Part shown: one piece after another, positions 13,401-25,500 of the stretch | Layout of the letters: the number at the start of each line of letters is the position of its first letter | How positions within the stretch are numbered: the first letter of the stretch is position 1 | From: Lanius collurio | Taxonomy: Eukaryota; Chordata; Aves; Passeriformes; Laniidae | DNA: 64,000 nt | Reading direction: 5' to 3' | NCBI GenBank assembly: GCA_020086605.1 | Contig: JACBWW010000039.1 | Coordinates: forward strand, 5,215,286 to 5,279,285 | Translations under genes and position numbers: made by a program | The notes under the pieces: generated by a model | The model's input: the letters and a program-made list of their open reading frames with translations, nothing else | What the model was told of the DNA's origin: nothing | Database searches by the model: none

Positions 13401-14696
13401 TGCAAAAGGGAAGAGCTTATCTTGAATATTTCAGTGAAAGAACCATAATTTTTTGCAATTGGAGATTTTTGTTGTTTGTTTACACTATTTGGAGGAGTGG
13501 AAGGCATTATTTGCACTTGTCACCTTAAAAAACCTTTCTTGAAACTGCCAACATATTCTGCTTTGTCTGATTTTATCTTGTTTGTTTGGTATTTCCAGTG
13601 GGTTACCTACAGCTCACTAAGCAGGCAGATATCAATTCATAAAATAGTGTTCTTCAGTGGAATAGGGATAAATCAAAAGCAAAAAAAAAAGACATTTCAG
13701 TGTGGCAATTGCAGCAACTTGTATTATTTTAGCTCAGTGTGATTGCAAATATAAAGAACCAGGAGAAAAGGTACATTTACACACAACATTTTTAAAAGGC
13801 ATAGTCACTTGCTTGTGTTAAAAGCTGCTCATCTATAGGCCTGGAAATACTTAGAACTTTCAGGTTTTTGAACGATTGACTAAAAAAAAAAATTAAAAAG
13901 AGTGGTGAAAGGAAATCTTCTCATTGAAGAAATGTGAAAGTAACATTTTTGGCAGGCTACTTGGGGTGATGTCATTCTCCAGAATGTGCTAAAGTCTGGT
14001 ATTTTACATCAAGAACTGGTTTCTTGAGGCAGGCAGAGTCTATGGGCACTCAGTGCTGCTGCTCTCAGCTTCAGCCTGCCAAGACCTGGGCATTTTTCCC
14101 CCCTGTTGGATGGTAACAAACCATGAACACTTCTAACCAAGGCTCTCAGAGGCTTCAGTTTAATGTGTGCAAACACACACATGTGTGCCTTTCCATGCTT
14201 GGGATCCTTTGCACACTTTTTATTGTGTGGGTTTGTTTTTTGGCTGAGGATCTGCTCACTGCCAGTGCTGGGTAATCCCTGCCTTCTGTACTAATTATGT
14301 GTTAAAGTGATTGCATTCTGTGTACATTATCCAAGAGGGAGCATGAATTCAGTCATCTTTGGGGGGTTAAAGGGCTGTCCCACTAAGAGCCAATAAATGT
14401 ATTTCACCAGTGTGATAACAAAGGGAATATTTGTATTTGTTACTTTTTATGTGGCTACTTTTATTCCATCAGTTTGGACAACTGGGCCCAGTAGGGTGGA
14501 AAAGGGACTTTAAAATAAAAGTTGTAAAGAATGAAGGTGGTAGCAGAGACTACTCAGGGCCTGATCCTGCAGGAGTTTTGTGGACTGCAAATAGGATAAT
14601 GTGTCTCTTGGGACAAGGCTGACTGGCCTTGTGGTTATTGCATGTGAAAGGAAAACTGCTGCAAACTTTTCCTTCTGAGTTTTACTTCTAGTGACA
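7440..14696. other. Unique non-coding sequence, no gene seen
   Basis: No gene is recognised. The part around 7560-8050 is richer in G+C and holds overlapping open frames of 162 and 146 codons in two frames of the same strand. The longer begins at GTG, neither resembles a known protein, and the composition explains their length. A strong splice-acceptor-like pyrimidine run ending in CTACAG lies at about 7930-7950 without a matching exon. A short alternating purine-pyrimidine palindrome (CACACATGTGTG) lies at 14176-14187. The rest is plain AT-leaning sequence with short A/T runs. Confidence 0.5.
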
Positions 14697-14710
14697 AATA
14701 CCATGGTAAC
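14697..14710. promoter_or_regulatory. Candidate RFX X-box-like palindrome
   Basis: The reverse strand reads GTTACCATGGTATT, which matches 12 of 14 positions of the symmetric RFX X-box consensus GTTRCCATGGYAAC. The match is seen in the sequence. Binding is inference: motifs of this length occur by chance in vertebrate DNA and no promoter is visible nearby. Confidence 0.25.
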
Positions 14711-17700
14711 AGTCTGAGTAAAATTTTTGTTCCTAGGTATGTATTGAAATATTGGTCTATCAATTAAGATATCAGTGTTTTATGATCAGATTTATACCTT
14801 ATTTCTGTTTGCTAGCATGAAAATATTGATTGGGTACTTTGTGATTTGGGGGCTTTCTTCATCCACAAAGGAAAATCTGTTTGATAAATGTTTAGAAAGA
14901 AAATCCATCAAAGCCTCTACAATTTTATCAACTCTTACTGCCATTAACAAAATGCATTTATTTGATCTAAGCTCGGTGGGCACCTTTTACTTTCAGAATG
15001 TCGTTTCATAATGTTGTGTATTCTTAAGGTAAGAATATTCAAAAATAGCATTTTGGAAGATTTATGCCTGTTGATAGATTCTAGTAACTCTTTGGCTGTG
15101 GAATGACAAAACAAGAGCAGCTGTTATAGGCACACCTGCATGATGATGGAAAGTGCACCAAGACCTCAGTTTTTATCCCAAGCAAAGATTTCAGGTAGGT
15201 TACAGCACAGGAAGAGTGTGGCAGCATTTGAACAATGGAGGGAGACAAAATTTGAACAGTTCTTCTTCACATACCCCATATGAGCCCTGGATGAAGAATG
15301 TTTAAAGCTGACTGAGAACCAATGTTTAAAAATGTCTATCCATGCAAAAATGATTTGGCAGTAGTGCAAGTTTCAGAGTTCATAAAATGCAGTGCAAAAT
15401 TTTACCTGATTCTGTTTCAAAGTAGTTATCAATACTCCTCATTGGTACCATGAGCTATTTAACATTCAATAGACTTTTCAGGTGCTGAAGGTCTAATTTC
15501 ATAAAAGAAAAGTTCCTACCAGCAGGCTCAGTTTCCACTCTCACAACCAAAGCAGAAATTTGGAGCTTTGTGCCTGTTATTGTCCAAATAATTACATTTA
15601 AAAGTAGGTAGTTTTAGCAAGTCTTCATTATCAAAACAGAAGTATTTTTGTTATGACTACTAGACCTTCCTAATAAAAAGAAATAATCCAGGTATATTTG
15701 AAATATAATAGGCTTAGTACCTAATTGCAAAATGTAAGTAATAAGTATAATGGATGTTTCTATAATTGTTTAATATTTTTATTGTGTGTATGGTCTTGGA
15801 CATGTTCAGCTGTGCTTGGATGTTTAAATGTGTTCTGGAAACTCTGCCCTTCAAAAGCTCTCAGGAGCAGCTGCTGCCTGGGCTGGGCTTGCTGGGGTAC
15901 AGGAGGGTTCTCCCCCTTCTCCCTGAGCCAAGGTTTTATTAGGCTGGCTTGTAAATCAGAGGGATGGATGCCTGCTGAGTACACTCTGAAGCTGGGATTT
16001 TTGGGTAGTGCTGCACTGACCAAGGATTTTGCTGTTTTAAAAATTTAGAAGCTCGATTGTATTGAGTTATTTGTGAGTGAGCAGCAGTCAGGGGACATTC
16101 AGCACCATTTGCTGGCAATACTTATGGACTGACAAATCCAACAGACACCTGCACTCAGGAGTGTCCTACAACAACCTCATGGGTGTGTAGGTTACACTAA
16201 AGATGAGTGAGAAGAGACACCTTCATCTAGGGAAAAACTGCTTTATCACATTGTATAACCCATGTCCTCCCTTTCCATTGTAGGATTTAATTCCTCAGGT
16301 TTGGACTTTCTGGGAGTCTTGTTTTAATATTGCAATGTACAGCATTGCAGGGGCAAAGACTGTGTCTTATTTATTGCTTTTTTGAGTCAGTTAGTTCATT
16401 TTTGGATGCTTGACAGATAATAATGTGTTTGATTGCATCATGTGGTACAGAAGGTCTGGAGGAAAACAGACTTTCAACTCTGTAATGAAGTCTTAGGTTT
16501 GATTTACTGTTTACTCATTCAGCAGCAGATGCAGGCCAGAATTCAGCTCACTTAAATTCTATGGACTGGCTCAGCCAAAGGCAATAGAAAATCAAGTATC
16601 ATCAGTGTACATCTGATAGTTCACACTGTGTAACCCTGTCTAGATTTTCATCATTAATGTTCCTGGACTAAACATGGGGAATTGGATAGAAGAAAACTTG
16701 GGTGGATTTCAGCTGGAAAATATTCCCAGTATCTAAGTGTTCTATAGAATAACATGTTAATGCTTGTCACTTTGCAGTAGTCCTCATACACTCCATATTT
16801 CCCAATTGTTGAGCCCTGTTATAATTAATCTCTCAATAAAACAAAACCTTTTCCCCTTTTTTTCCCCTCCCACCCCACCTGTGTGGGCTTTGGAAAGCTG
16901 GAGATGTGGAAACATCAACAAATTAATTCTTAACAGAATACTTGAGCTGACAGCTAAAGAGATGTGCACTTTCTCATGCACTGAAAAAATAATACTTTTG
17001 TTAGAATTTTGCTCTCCATTATTGATTTTTCCATGGAGTGAAGCTGAGTCTGGTGCAGAGGGTTGTGCACTGCTGGGATGCTGCTGGCCAGGCCTGGGGA
17101 TGGGGTGTTCATGGCAGCTGAGGGAGGAGCACTGCATTCCTTTTGCTCCTGAGGGACGTGGCAGTGGTGGTCAGCAGTTGGGGACAGACAACCCCAAGCT
17201 TACAGAAGGAATCCTTCATTCTTTTAAATGCTACTGCTGTTATCTGAAAGGTTCCACACATGAGGAAAAACACTTTATTGGGCAATCTGGGAAGATTCAA
17301 GTAATTATCTTGCTCATTATAATTCTTCATATTGTATGTCAGAATTCCCTAGAGACCCCTGGAGACTCATCCATGCTTCTGTGCACGCTCAGCCTGCTCC
17401 TGACTTTGCCTTTTGAATTATGGATGTGTTTGTTGCTGTTAAAAGAGCAAATCCTATGGACCACAGGTCCTCATGAGCTACCAGAAAATGTTCCCACATG
17501 TAAAGGTGTTTGGAAAGGAACAATATGAGTTGAAGCCCTGTCAGGCCAGAGCTTTCTGAAATGTCTGCTGTAACCACTCAGTTGTTGAATCAATGGCCAA
17601 GATGCTCCTTTAAGCATTTTGAACAGGTAGTTTCTAAGAAACTCTCCCAGAAAGAGCAGGCCTGTGGTAGGGTTTGCAATGTTTCAAGCAGGCCTGGTAT

Positions 17701-18010
17701 TTTCTACTTGCTTAATGGCTGTATCTTGATTTGTAGTTCTTGCCAGGACTTGGTCTCATGTGCTCTCTGACCACATCTGCTCAAAGCCACAGGACCTGCT
17801 GGCAAAGGAGCAGGAAATCTTTCAACAGCTCTTTGAGTAAGGATCAGCTACTTTCAATTTACCATGGGATGAAAACATTTACATGGCATTCCCACAGCAC
17901 AGGTGATGCTCCCTAAAAGTTCATAACCCAGATTGCCCTGTGCTGATTTGTTCACATATCTCTGTTTTATGGTAGCTGCTTAGTGTGTGAATCAGCTGTA
18001 ATTAGCATGA

Positions 18011-18026
18011 ATGACATGTATGTCAT
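18011..18026. other. Inverted repeat, 7-bp arms
   Basis: ATGACAT and ATGTCAT flank a 2-bp centre. The surrounding 17990-18090 is AT-rich, with TAATTA-like and GCAAACA-like strings typical of homeodomain and forkhead sites. The arms are seen directly. Any regulatory role is inference. Confidence 0.5.
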
Positions 18027-18790
18027 GTAAAGCAAACAAATCCAATTTAAGGACAAATTCATTAGATTATATATTGTTATGATGAAACCCACCACTCAAT
18101 AACTTCCTCTGAATGCTTAGCAAACAGCACTTCTAATTACACATGTTGTGCTTGCCCTGTGTTCCTTTTGTATTACACAAATGGTTGGAGCAGAAAATGG
18201 TTGTGAAAGCCAGGAGTGCCTAATAACTGGTGTGATAGAAAAGCAAATTGGTAGCTCAGTACCTTTTAAAACAGCTGTAAAGTTTTTACTTGGTAGCAGA
18301 AGTCAATTGATTTTTTCCTTTCTTCGTTACTTTGCTTTTGGTCTGTAGTCTGAGGATATTTTTTTTCTTCCTGCCACAGCTGCCTGCAAAAGTGCCAGGT
18401 TTGGCAGCTCCCACCTGTGTAAGCACTCGAGGTAGAGTGGTGTGAATTAGCCAAAATCTGCTCAGCTCAGACTGTTATGCACTGAGGTGGCTGAGGAGGG
18501 AGCTGCTACTGGGAAGGGCTTCCTGCTGTGTAAACTGAAAATATTTTTGAAAATATGGGTCTCTGCTTTTTGACTTTGGCTGTGTTGTGTATATTCAGGG
18601 CTCTTTATGTGACATTTTTGTTGTATCATCTAATTAGGAAATCAGCTGGACTCCTTGGCCTCTGCCCGTGAGGCTTTGTTGCTTTTACATATTCATGTGT
18701 TGCACCAACATCAGTAACAACTGGGAACATGAAATAAAAGCTGAACTGTCAAGAAGAGGGTTGTCCATTTTTATCATTGCAAGTTTTATT

Positions 18791-18806
18791 AAAAAAAAAA
18801 AAAAAA
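18791..18806. repeat. Poly(A) tract, 16 A
   Basis: An uninterrupted run of 16 A residues, with no recognisable retroposed sequence upstream of it. It is called a simple homopolymer. Confidence 0.9.
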
Positions 18807-21800
18807 TCTTGACTTTTCCCTTGGAAACATTTGAGAACCCAAGTGTTCCCATGCCCACTAAGATTGGGCCACTGAAAATCACCTTCCACTGCCCAACCTG
18901 CTCAATCCACAGAGAGCAAACTTTGATTTCCATATTTTCTGTGAGCAATGGGAACAGAGTGAACATGTTGCAAATGTACAGCTTAAACATCTCAATTCTG
19001 TGGCTGATTTCAGGTTGTATTTGTTATTTATTCCTCGGGGCTTGCTGCTGCAGAAATAGAACTGCTCTCTTTCTGCTCTGCAGTCCTGGGTATCTACCTT
19101 GGGCTTTCCCCTTCCTGAAGAGGGAATTTCTAGAGGCATTGAACCTACAAGATATAAAAACCAGTGAATTCCACCCCGTTATCAAGGACTACTCGATGTA
19201 CTCAATCACTAGAGGGAGGGAAATTTCAGCTTTCTTATTGATGTGTTTGACCACCCTTTCCTGGGATCTTTGAGAACAGCTTCTGTTTAAGTTTGCCAGC
19301 TTCTAGATAAACATGGCAACCACTCCAACTGTGTTTCAGGTCCTCACTCACCAGTGCACATCCATCACTAAAGCTGGCATCAAAGCCCAGCTGTGCCAAA
19401 GAACATGGTGTGTGTTTGGAGCCTGTGCTCTCTGGGAAAGCAGGTGAATTGATGGAATGTGGAATTTTGAATCTGGATTTGCCTGTGCCCATTTTCATGT
19501 TTGTAGCTGTGTGGATGAGATCCTTCATACCAAGTCAAGGTCCTCCCCTGGAGAGGAAACAGTTTTGGTTCTTGCCCCTCTGGAGGACGTGGGAAGGGGC
19601 AGAGTTGAAGGCAGTGGTTGCTACAAGAGGTGGTTGTTACTTACTATATTTGAGCACCACCTTGGCCTCAGAGTGAGAATTGCTCTTGGGGAGGAGGATT
19701 GCTTTGGCAAAAGGGGGAAAGGGCTTCCTGGGATTACCAGCAACTCCTGCTGCCACTGTTATCTGCTGTTTGTGGTTTTTGCTGGCAAGTGATGGTCCTG
19801 CTTTGGTTAATTCCAGTCAGTCCCCTTAATGCTGTGGTGAGGTGAAGCTGTGTGGGTCATGGCTCACCATTGTTGAACAGAACAATTCATTAAGCTCCTA
19901 AATCAGTTGGGTTTTCCTTATTTCCTTTGACTCAGTCTAGTGTGTTCCTTCATTGCTATCTTAAAGATAGCTGTACAAAGCTGTTCATATTTATGCAATC
20001 CCTATGTGTTACTGAAGACCTTGTTTTTCACTGCCAGTTTTGGTTGGGAGTTTCAGGATTCAATTGAGAAATTCTACTTACAAAGCACCTGTCTCATTAA
20101 TAAAAGGTTTTAGAAGGATAGGGCATAGTTCAGGAGCCTTTCCTTTAGTTTCTAACTCTCTGAGATGCAGTGTGAATACATGATGCTCTCTTGGACCTAG
20201 GAGTTTGATGTGGGTTTTTCCTTATTGACCTGTGGCTGATTATCCTTGGTTTCTGTGGCTGGAGTTTGTGCAGTGAACTGTCATGGGTAACTATGAATAT
20301 TTTGTGTTAAATAACTGAAGAATGTTTCCAGGTTGGGTCAGTCATCAGCTGAGCTGGAACAGGCACTTGAGGGGGAGCATCTTCTGTCTTTACAGTGGTT
20401 TGACTTAATCGAGTTCAAAAGTTACAAACCCAGGCTAGCAGTCTGCCCCATTATTAGGGGATTTTAAAAAAAAGGTCTTTACTATGTTAAAGAATCCAAA
20501 ACAACCAAAAAGAACCAAACCCACAGCTACTTCTTGCAAACAAACTGTGCAAATTTATACCCCATGCAGTATCCCTGCCTTTACCACGGATGCACGGTGT
20601 GAATCAGTGGCTGCAGTGATTCATTCTGCAGTCTTGTCTTTTCTTTCCTTTCTTTATTTTTTTTTTTAGCATAAATGTGACACTTGGAGACATCAAGGAG
20701 AAAAAACCATTTGGTTTTGGCAAGCACAGTGTGGATAGAGAGTATAAAATTGCAAACACAGCTGTGCCAATGTGCTTCAGTCCCAACTTACAGCATTTCC
20801 TCCTCTTCCAGAGCTGGGGCTGTCTCATGGACTGCAAGCCATGACAATTTTTATGGTGGTTTTGTGCTGTGCACAAATGGGGACCAGAGTGAAAGCAGCA
20901 GACTAATTTTAGTTCATGATCTGAGATTTCGAATCCAGGTCTGCAGAAGTGAAAGATTAGTGTGTATTAGCTCACTGAAAATTTGAGCCCATTCTCCAGC
21001 TGGACTGTCTTGACCACCTGCTAACTTGTTGATATGGTGAGAGATTGGGCTCTTTGGGTCCAATTCTGACCTCATGTACCCTGGTGCAACTAATGTGGGG
21101 TTTGTAAAATCAGTTTTAGTCATTTGATTTAAACTTTAGCAAGACCTAAACCTCTCTGCTCTTTGTTACTTTAAATAAAACCATAGCACATATTTTTGGG
21201 GTTTGTATAACCTTTTTTTTTCTCTTCCAATTTCTCAGTTTTCTAAGCCACTGTTTTTCTACTGCTCTTGCTTTTCACAATACCACTATAAAACAGCTTT
21301 GTGTTTGTCTGCTGTGATCCTTTATTCTTTCAGTGATCTGGAATGTACCTAAAATGTGTTTGTTGTCTTGGTATTGCCTTTTCTCTGCCATTATAAAGTT
21401 TCACAGCAATAATTCAGAAAGTGCATAGAACACCCTGTTTTGTCATTGCTTCAGAAAAAGGGAATATTGGTTGTATGGGATGGTTTGCAGGTGGCTCATG
21501 GCATCCTGTTCAGAACTGGCTTGCAGGGCTCAGTATGAGCCCCGAAGGGAATCTGCCTCTTTCCAGTTGGATGTGAGAACTTTTGGGCAAGTTCTTTCCT
21601 CCTGGGTAAGAACTGACCTGGAATGGCTTCATTTCCTTGCTCTGACACTGATTTCCTCTGTGGTTTTGACCATATCATTTAATTGCTTGAAGACTGGATT
21701 TCCTTATCAGTGTGCTGTCTAGAGATAACAGTGCCTCCTTGCATCCCAACACCTCTGCAAATAGGTGCATGCCAATTTGTTTGGCAGAACACAAAAACAC

Positions 21801-22243
21801 CTCCTTGTTTCAGGGCAGCTAAATCTTTGCATGCTGTCAACTCTGTTGACTTGTCCAGTGTTTACAGAGGCAATCAGATTTTCAGGAATTACTCACAACT
21901 TTTTCTTGACTGGTTAGCAGCATCAAGTAAAGAATCATGTCAGCATAGTATTTTCCTGGTAATTTACAGGGTGTTTTAAAATTGCTTGCAGTAAATGAAA
22001 CTGCTTGCTCATTTCTAATTAAAAAAAAATAGAATAACTAATATTTGCCCATGTACTACAGAAGAATACTTTAATTTTTTAATTGGAATATAGCACTACT
22101 ATATTAGATGGTATTTTCTAAGACACATTCCCATGTAAACAATGAAAAATCCCCATTCTTGACCTGCCTAAAATTCAGGTGCCTGTATTTGGAAAAGAGG
22201 GTGAGCAGAGGGCTGTGAAGCTCTGAAGAGCTGCATGCTCGGG

Positions 22244-22256
22244 TGCCATCTAGTGC
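22244..22256 (-). promoter_or_regulatory. Candidate CTCF binding motif
   Basis: The minus strand reads GCACTAGATGGCA, one mismatch from the CCACTAGATGGCA form of the CTCF core. It lies in a small GC-richer patch (about 22230-22330) just upstream of a TA microsatellite. The motif match is seen. Occupancy and any boundary or looping role are inference, and the orientation would be minus. Confidence 0.35.
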
Positions 22257-22470
22257 TGCAGGACCCAGGGATGGGCTGCAGCCTGCACAGCTCCTGTCCC
22301 CCTCTGCCCCGGGGCTGCCTCGGCAGAGCTCAGAGCAGCCTCAGAGGGTGGGGAATGAGCTCAGTGCAAACGCTGAGGAGAAAGGCACCATGAACCTGAT
22401 ACCCCCTGAATTTTACCTGATTTGAGTGAATTGCTGAGAAACTCTGGGCTGGAGTTGGGAGAGGAATACT

Positions 22471-22486
22471 TAATATATGTGTGTGT

Positions 22487-22541
<55 letters not shown>
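22471..22541. repeat. TA/TG microsatellite
   Basis: A compound dinucleotide repeat: a short TG stretch at 22479-22486, then TA interrupted by single G's, then an uninterrupted alternating TA tract covering roughly 22502-22540. Pure TA tracts of this length are highly mutable, can extrude cruciforms and are often mis-sized in assemblies. Open frames crossing it translate to Ile/Tyr repeats and are artefacts. Confidence 0.95.
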
Positions 22542-25500
22542 AAAACACACAAGAAGTCACAACAGGTTGAGCTTAAAGAATCTGATTCTTTACATCACAA
22601 TGTTCTTTGAAAATGGAGAGATTGAGATAGATGGGCTGATGAGGGAGCAGGGTGAGGAGAAAAAGAATAAACTCATCAGGCTTCAATTAAAATAAGCATC
22701 TAGGAGTTTGGGAGCTAATCCTAACGAGAGGAATCTCTTGAGGCTTCAGTATAATCTGGATTTCCAAGTGTTGCAACTTCTTTCACTAGATATTGAAACT
22801 TGCTCTTGGTTATACACTGAGGGGTTTTTGGAAGAAAACCTTTTTCCACTTCTGGAAAACTCCTATTAAAGTTTTTTTTCTTATCAGGGAACGCCTTTTA
22901 CTTCACACTTGCAGGTGATGCATTATCACTCCTGCAGAGAATGGAAGTGCCCATGGATTTTACAGAGAGGGCATCTAAGTGTGACTAATGTCTTCTAGAG
23001 AAGGGTTTTGAGAGAGCTAAACTTAGATTAGAGACTGCATTGCTTCATTTTGATGGATTAATAAAGAGACAAGGGGGTAGAAGGAAATTGTATCTCACAC
23101 AGATTTAATGCTGCAAAATCCCTCAGTACTTTGTCCAGCTGTTGAACACTCATGAAATCTATACAGTGAACAAAAATACTATTAGAGGTAAAATAGTTAC
23201 CTAATGTTGCAAGGTTTAACATTTCTAGTCCTATCCCTAAAAAAAAAAATGCCTGGAGTTTTGCTCACCTTCTGCATGGTGCCATTTGAGAGGATGCTGC
23301 TGATTTCAGAGCCTTTCTGGTGATTTTGGGGATGATAAGATGGGTGGAGCATGGAATGCTGTGAAGCCATAAATAATTATCTGCAGATAGTTTGGGGAAT
23401 ATCTTTAATTTGAGTAATAATGCCTTTAACAGCACAGCATTGTTAGAACTGTGCTTGGGCATTGGCTGAGCACTGAGTTGGGGGAGAACCCACAGGGCAT
23501 TGCTCTGGCAAGAGGTGGCAACAAGGTGGGAGCTGCTTGGGGGAGGAATTGAAGCTCAAGTCGATGGTTTAAAGCCAGTGCTAGATTATGGCAAGCAGCA
23601 CCAGTGTAATGAGATTAAATCTTGAGGGAAATCCCACATTTCAGACTGCCTGACTCTGGAGGGCACTTACAGGGATGGGTGTCCTTGCAAGAGCAACAGA
23701 AGTGAGGGAATCACCAGCAGTGAAGTGGTGCTGGGCTATCTAAAAAGACTCATTAATGGCCTGTCTGACTTGTCCTGTCCTGAACTCTTCTGCAGGTTGG
23801 CAGGTTCTTCTTTGTGTGACCTGCATACACAACTTCCTATTTTATTGAATTCAAAGTAAGAAGTAGACAAGAAGGGGGTCAGAGGTGCTGTCCTGAGAGT
23901 ATTCCCTGACTGCACTGGCCTCTGCTGCCCCTGCAGCTGCAGCCATTTCCAAGCTTGGTGTTTTTTCACTGTTAGCACAGTTTGCTTTGGCCTGCTGCTG
24001 AGCAGATATCCATGGAAAGCCACAGTGCCCAGCCAGAGACCTATTTCTGTCCTGAATCAATAGAGCTCTGCAAGGATCCAGGATCAACAGAGATCCATGG
24101 AAACTCTTGCAGTGCTCCCAGCAGAGAGGGCTCTGTGTGCTTCAGAAACTGCTTTGTCCTTCTAATCTGTGTGTTCTGGGGAAAGCACAAACCAGTTCAG
24201 GGGGAAATGGGGGGAAATACTAAATCTGTGAGATATTTCTGGAATGAATGAGATGTTATGGCACCTCCAGTCTAATCCTTACTGAGCTTTCCCCCACTTC
24301 AGCTTGAGCACAGGTGTGCAGTCAAGGCACAACTGCTACCAGATGGCTCTGAGTTTTCAGAGGTGGTAAAGAAGAATCCAGAATAACACAGAGAGAAAAG
24401 TCATCAGTCTCCTTTCATAGCTGCAGGAACAGGATTGTGGGTTATGATTGCAACTTCCTTTATTTTAATGCACAACTGCTTTAAAGGTGGAAGCTTATCC
24501 CAGTGGAGAAATTGGGGTATGAACAAATGAACTGGCTGGTCCTGTAAAACACAGAACTGTTGGGAGACCAACCTGGACATTCCAGGGTGTTTGTGATATC
24601 ACCAGCAGATAATGGTGCAGCCTGAGAGCAGGTTGGTCCAACCAGTCAGCTGCAGGACCTGAACCCCAAATCACCTTCCAGGCTGCATTGCCTGCTTGGA
24701 GGTTTCAATGGCACAGGGCTCTCTCCATTATTTATCTTTGTGCTGACCCAGGAATTAATTACTCTAGATAAGATGTGAGGCCTGATAGCTTAAGGCCTCA
24801 TTTTACCTAGTGATAAGCCTAGGGAAAAATATTATATTATTATTTTAGAGATATTTTCTTAAACTTTCTCCCAAGAATTTGGAATTCAAGAACTGCTGCA
24901 GACTGATTGTGCCTTAAACCCCTCTGAATTTCATTCATTGTCTTGTTTGATCTTCCCCTAAACCCCTGTAAACTTCCAGCACACACAGTCTGAGGCAAGT
25001 GTTGCACACTGCAGGTCCTGTACTGTGAAACTGAGGAGCTGCATGAAATTCAGACCCACCAATTTTTTTAATGGGAGCCTAAATTAATGTTTGGCAACTC
25101 AAGAAAAAACTAAGTGCTGTTAGATTCTGGTTTTAACCTTTAGCTGTGCTGAGACCACTCAGGAGTCAGCCATGGACAACCTGCTTTGGTGCCCCTCATG
25201 TCTTCCTGGGGAGTAAATCAGAAAAAGCCTCAGTTCCTCCTCCTTATCCATGGAGCATGGGAAAAGCAGGAGAGCAGATCCTCACCCACTGGAGCTGTTG
25301 TGCTTTGTAGAAAAGCTGACAATTCCTGTGTTGTGCAAAGGGAGTGACTGAGGCTCTGCTGTTGCTGGGCTGTCTCAGCTGAGGTGAGAGGGATGTCCCA
25401 GCCCTACAGAGCAGCACCATGACAAGGCTCATTTGGCTGCCTTAGGGAGTATAGGATAGAGGCATTCAAAACTTTCTATTGGTTTCCTGTACAATTATTT

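Larger units (their letters stand above)
14711..22243. other. Unique sequence with two long unrecognised open frames
   Basis: No gene is recognised. The stretch contains the longest open frame of the window, plus strand 16764-17528, 254 codons if counted from a TTG. The first in-frame ATG is at 16962, leaving 188 codons. A 201-codon frame at 18668-19273 on the plus strand opens at GTG and runs through a poly(A) tract at 18791-18806, which it translates as lysines. Both predicted products are leucine- and cysteine-rich, without domains, repeats or motifs I recognise. They are treated as chance frames or unresolved candidates. Confidence 0.45.

Noticed and set aside
16098..16107. TTCAGCACCA, the left half of a REST/NRSF site
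   Set aside because: The right half (GGACAGCGCC-like) is absent at the proper spacing, so only a half-site remains.
22330..22695. Open frames rich in Ile/Tyr around the microsatellite
   Set aside because: They are translations of the TA repeat on both strands and cannot be genes.
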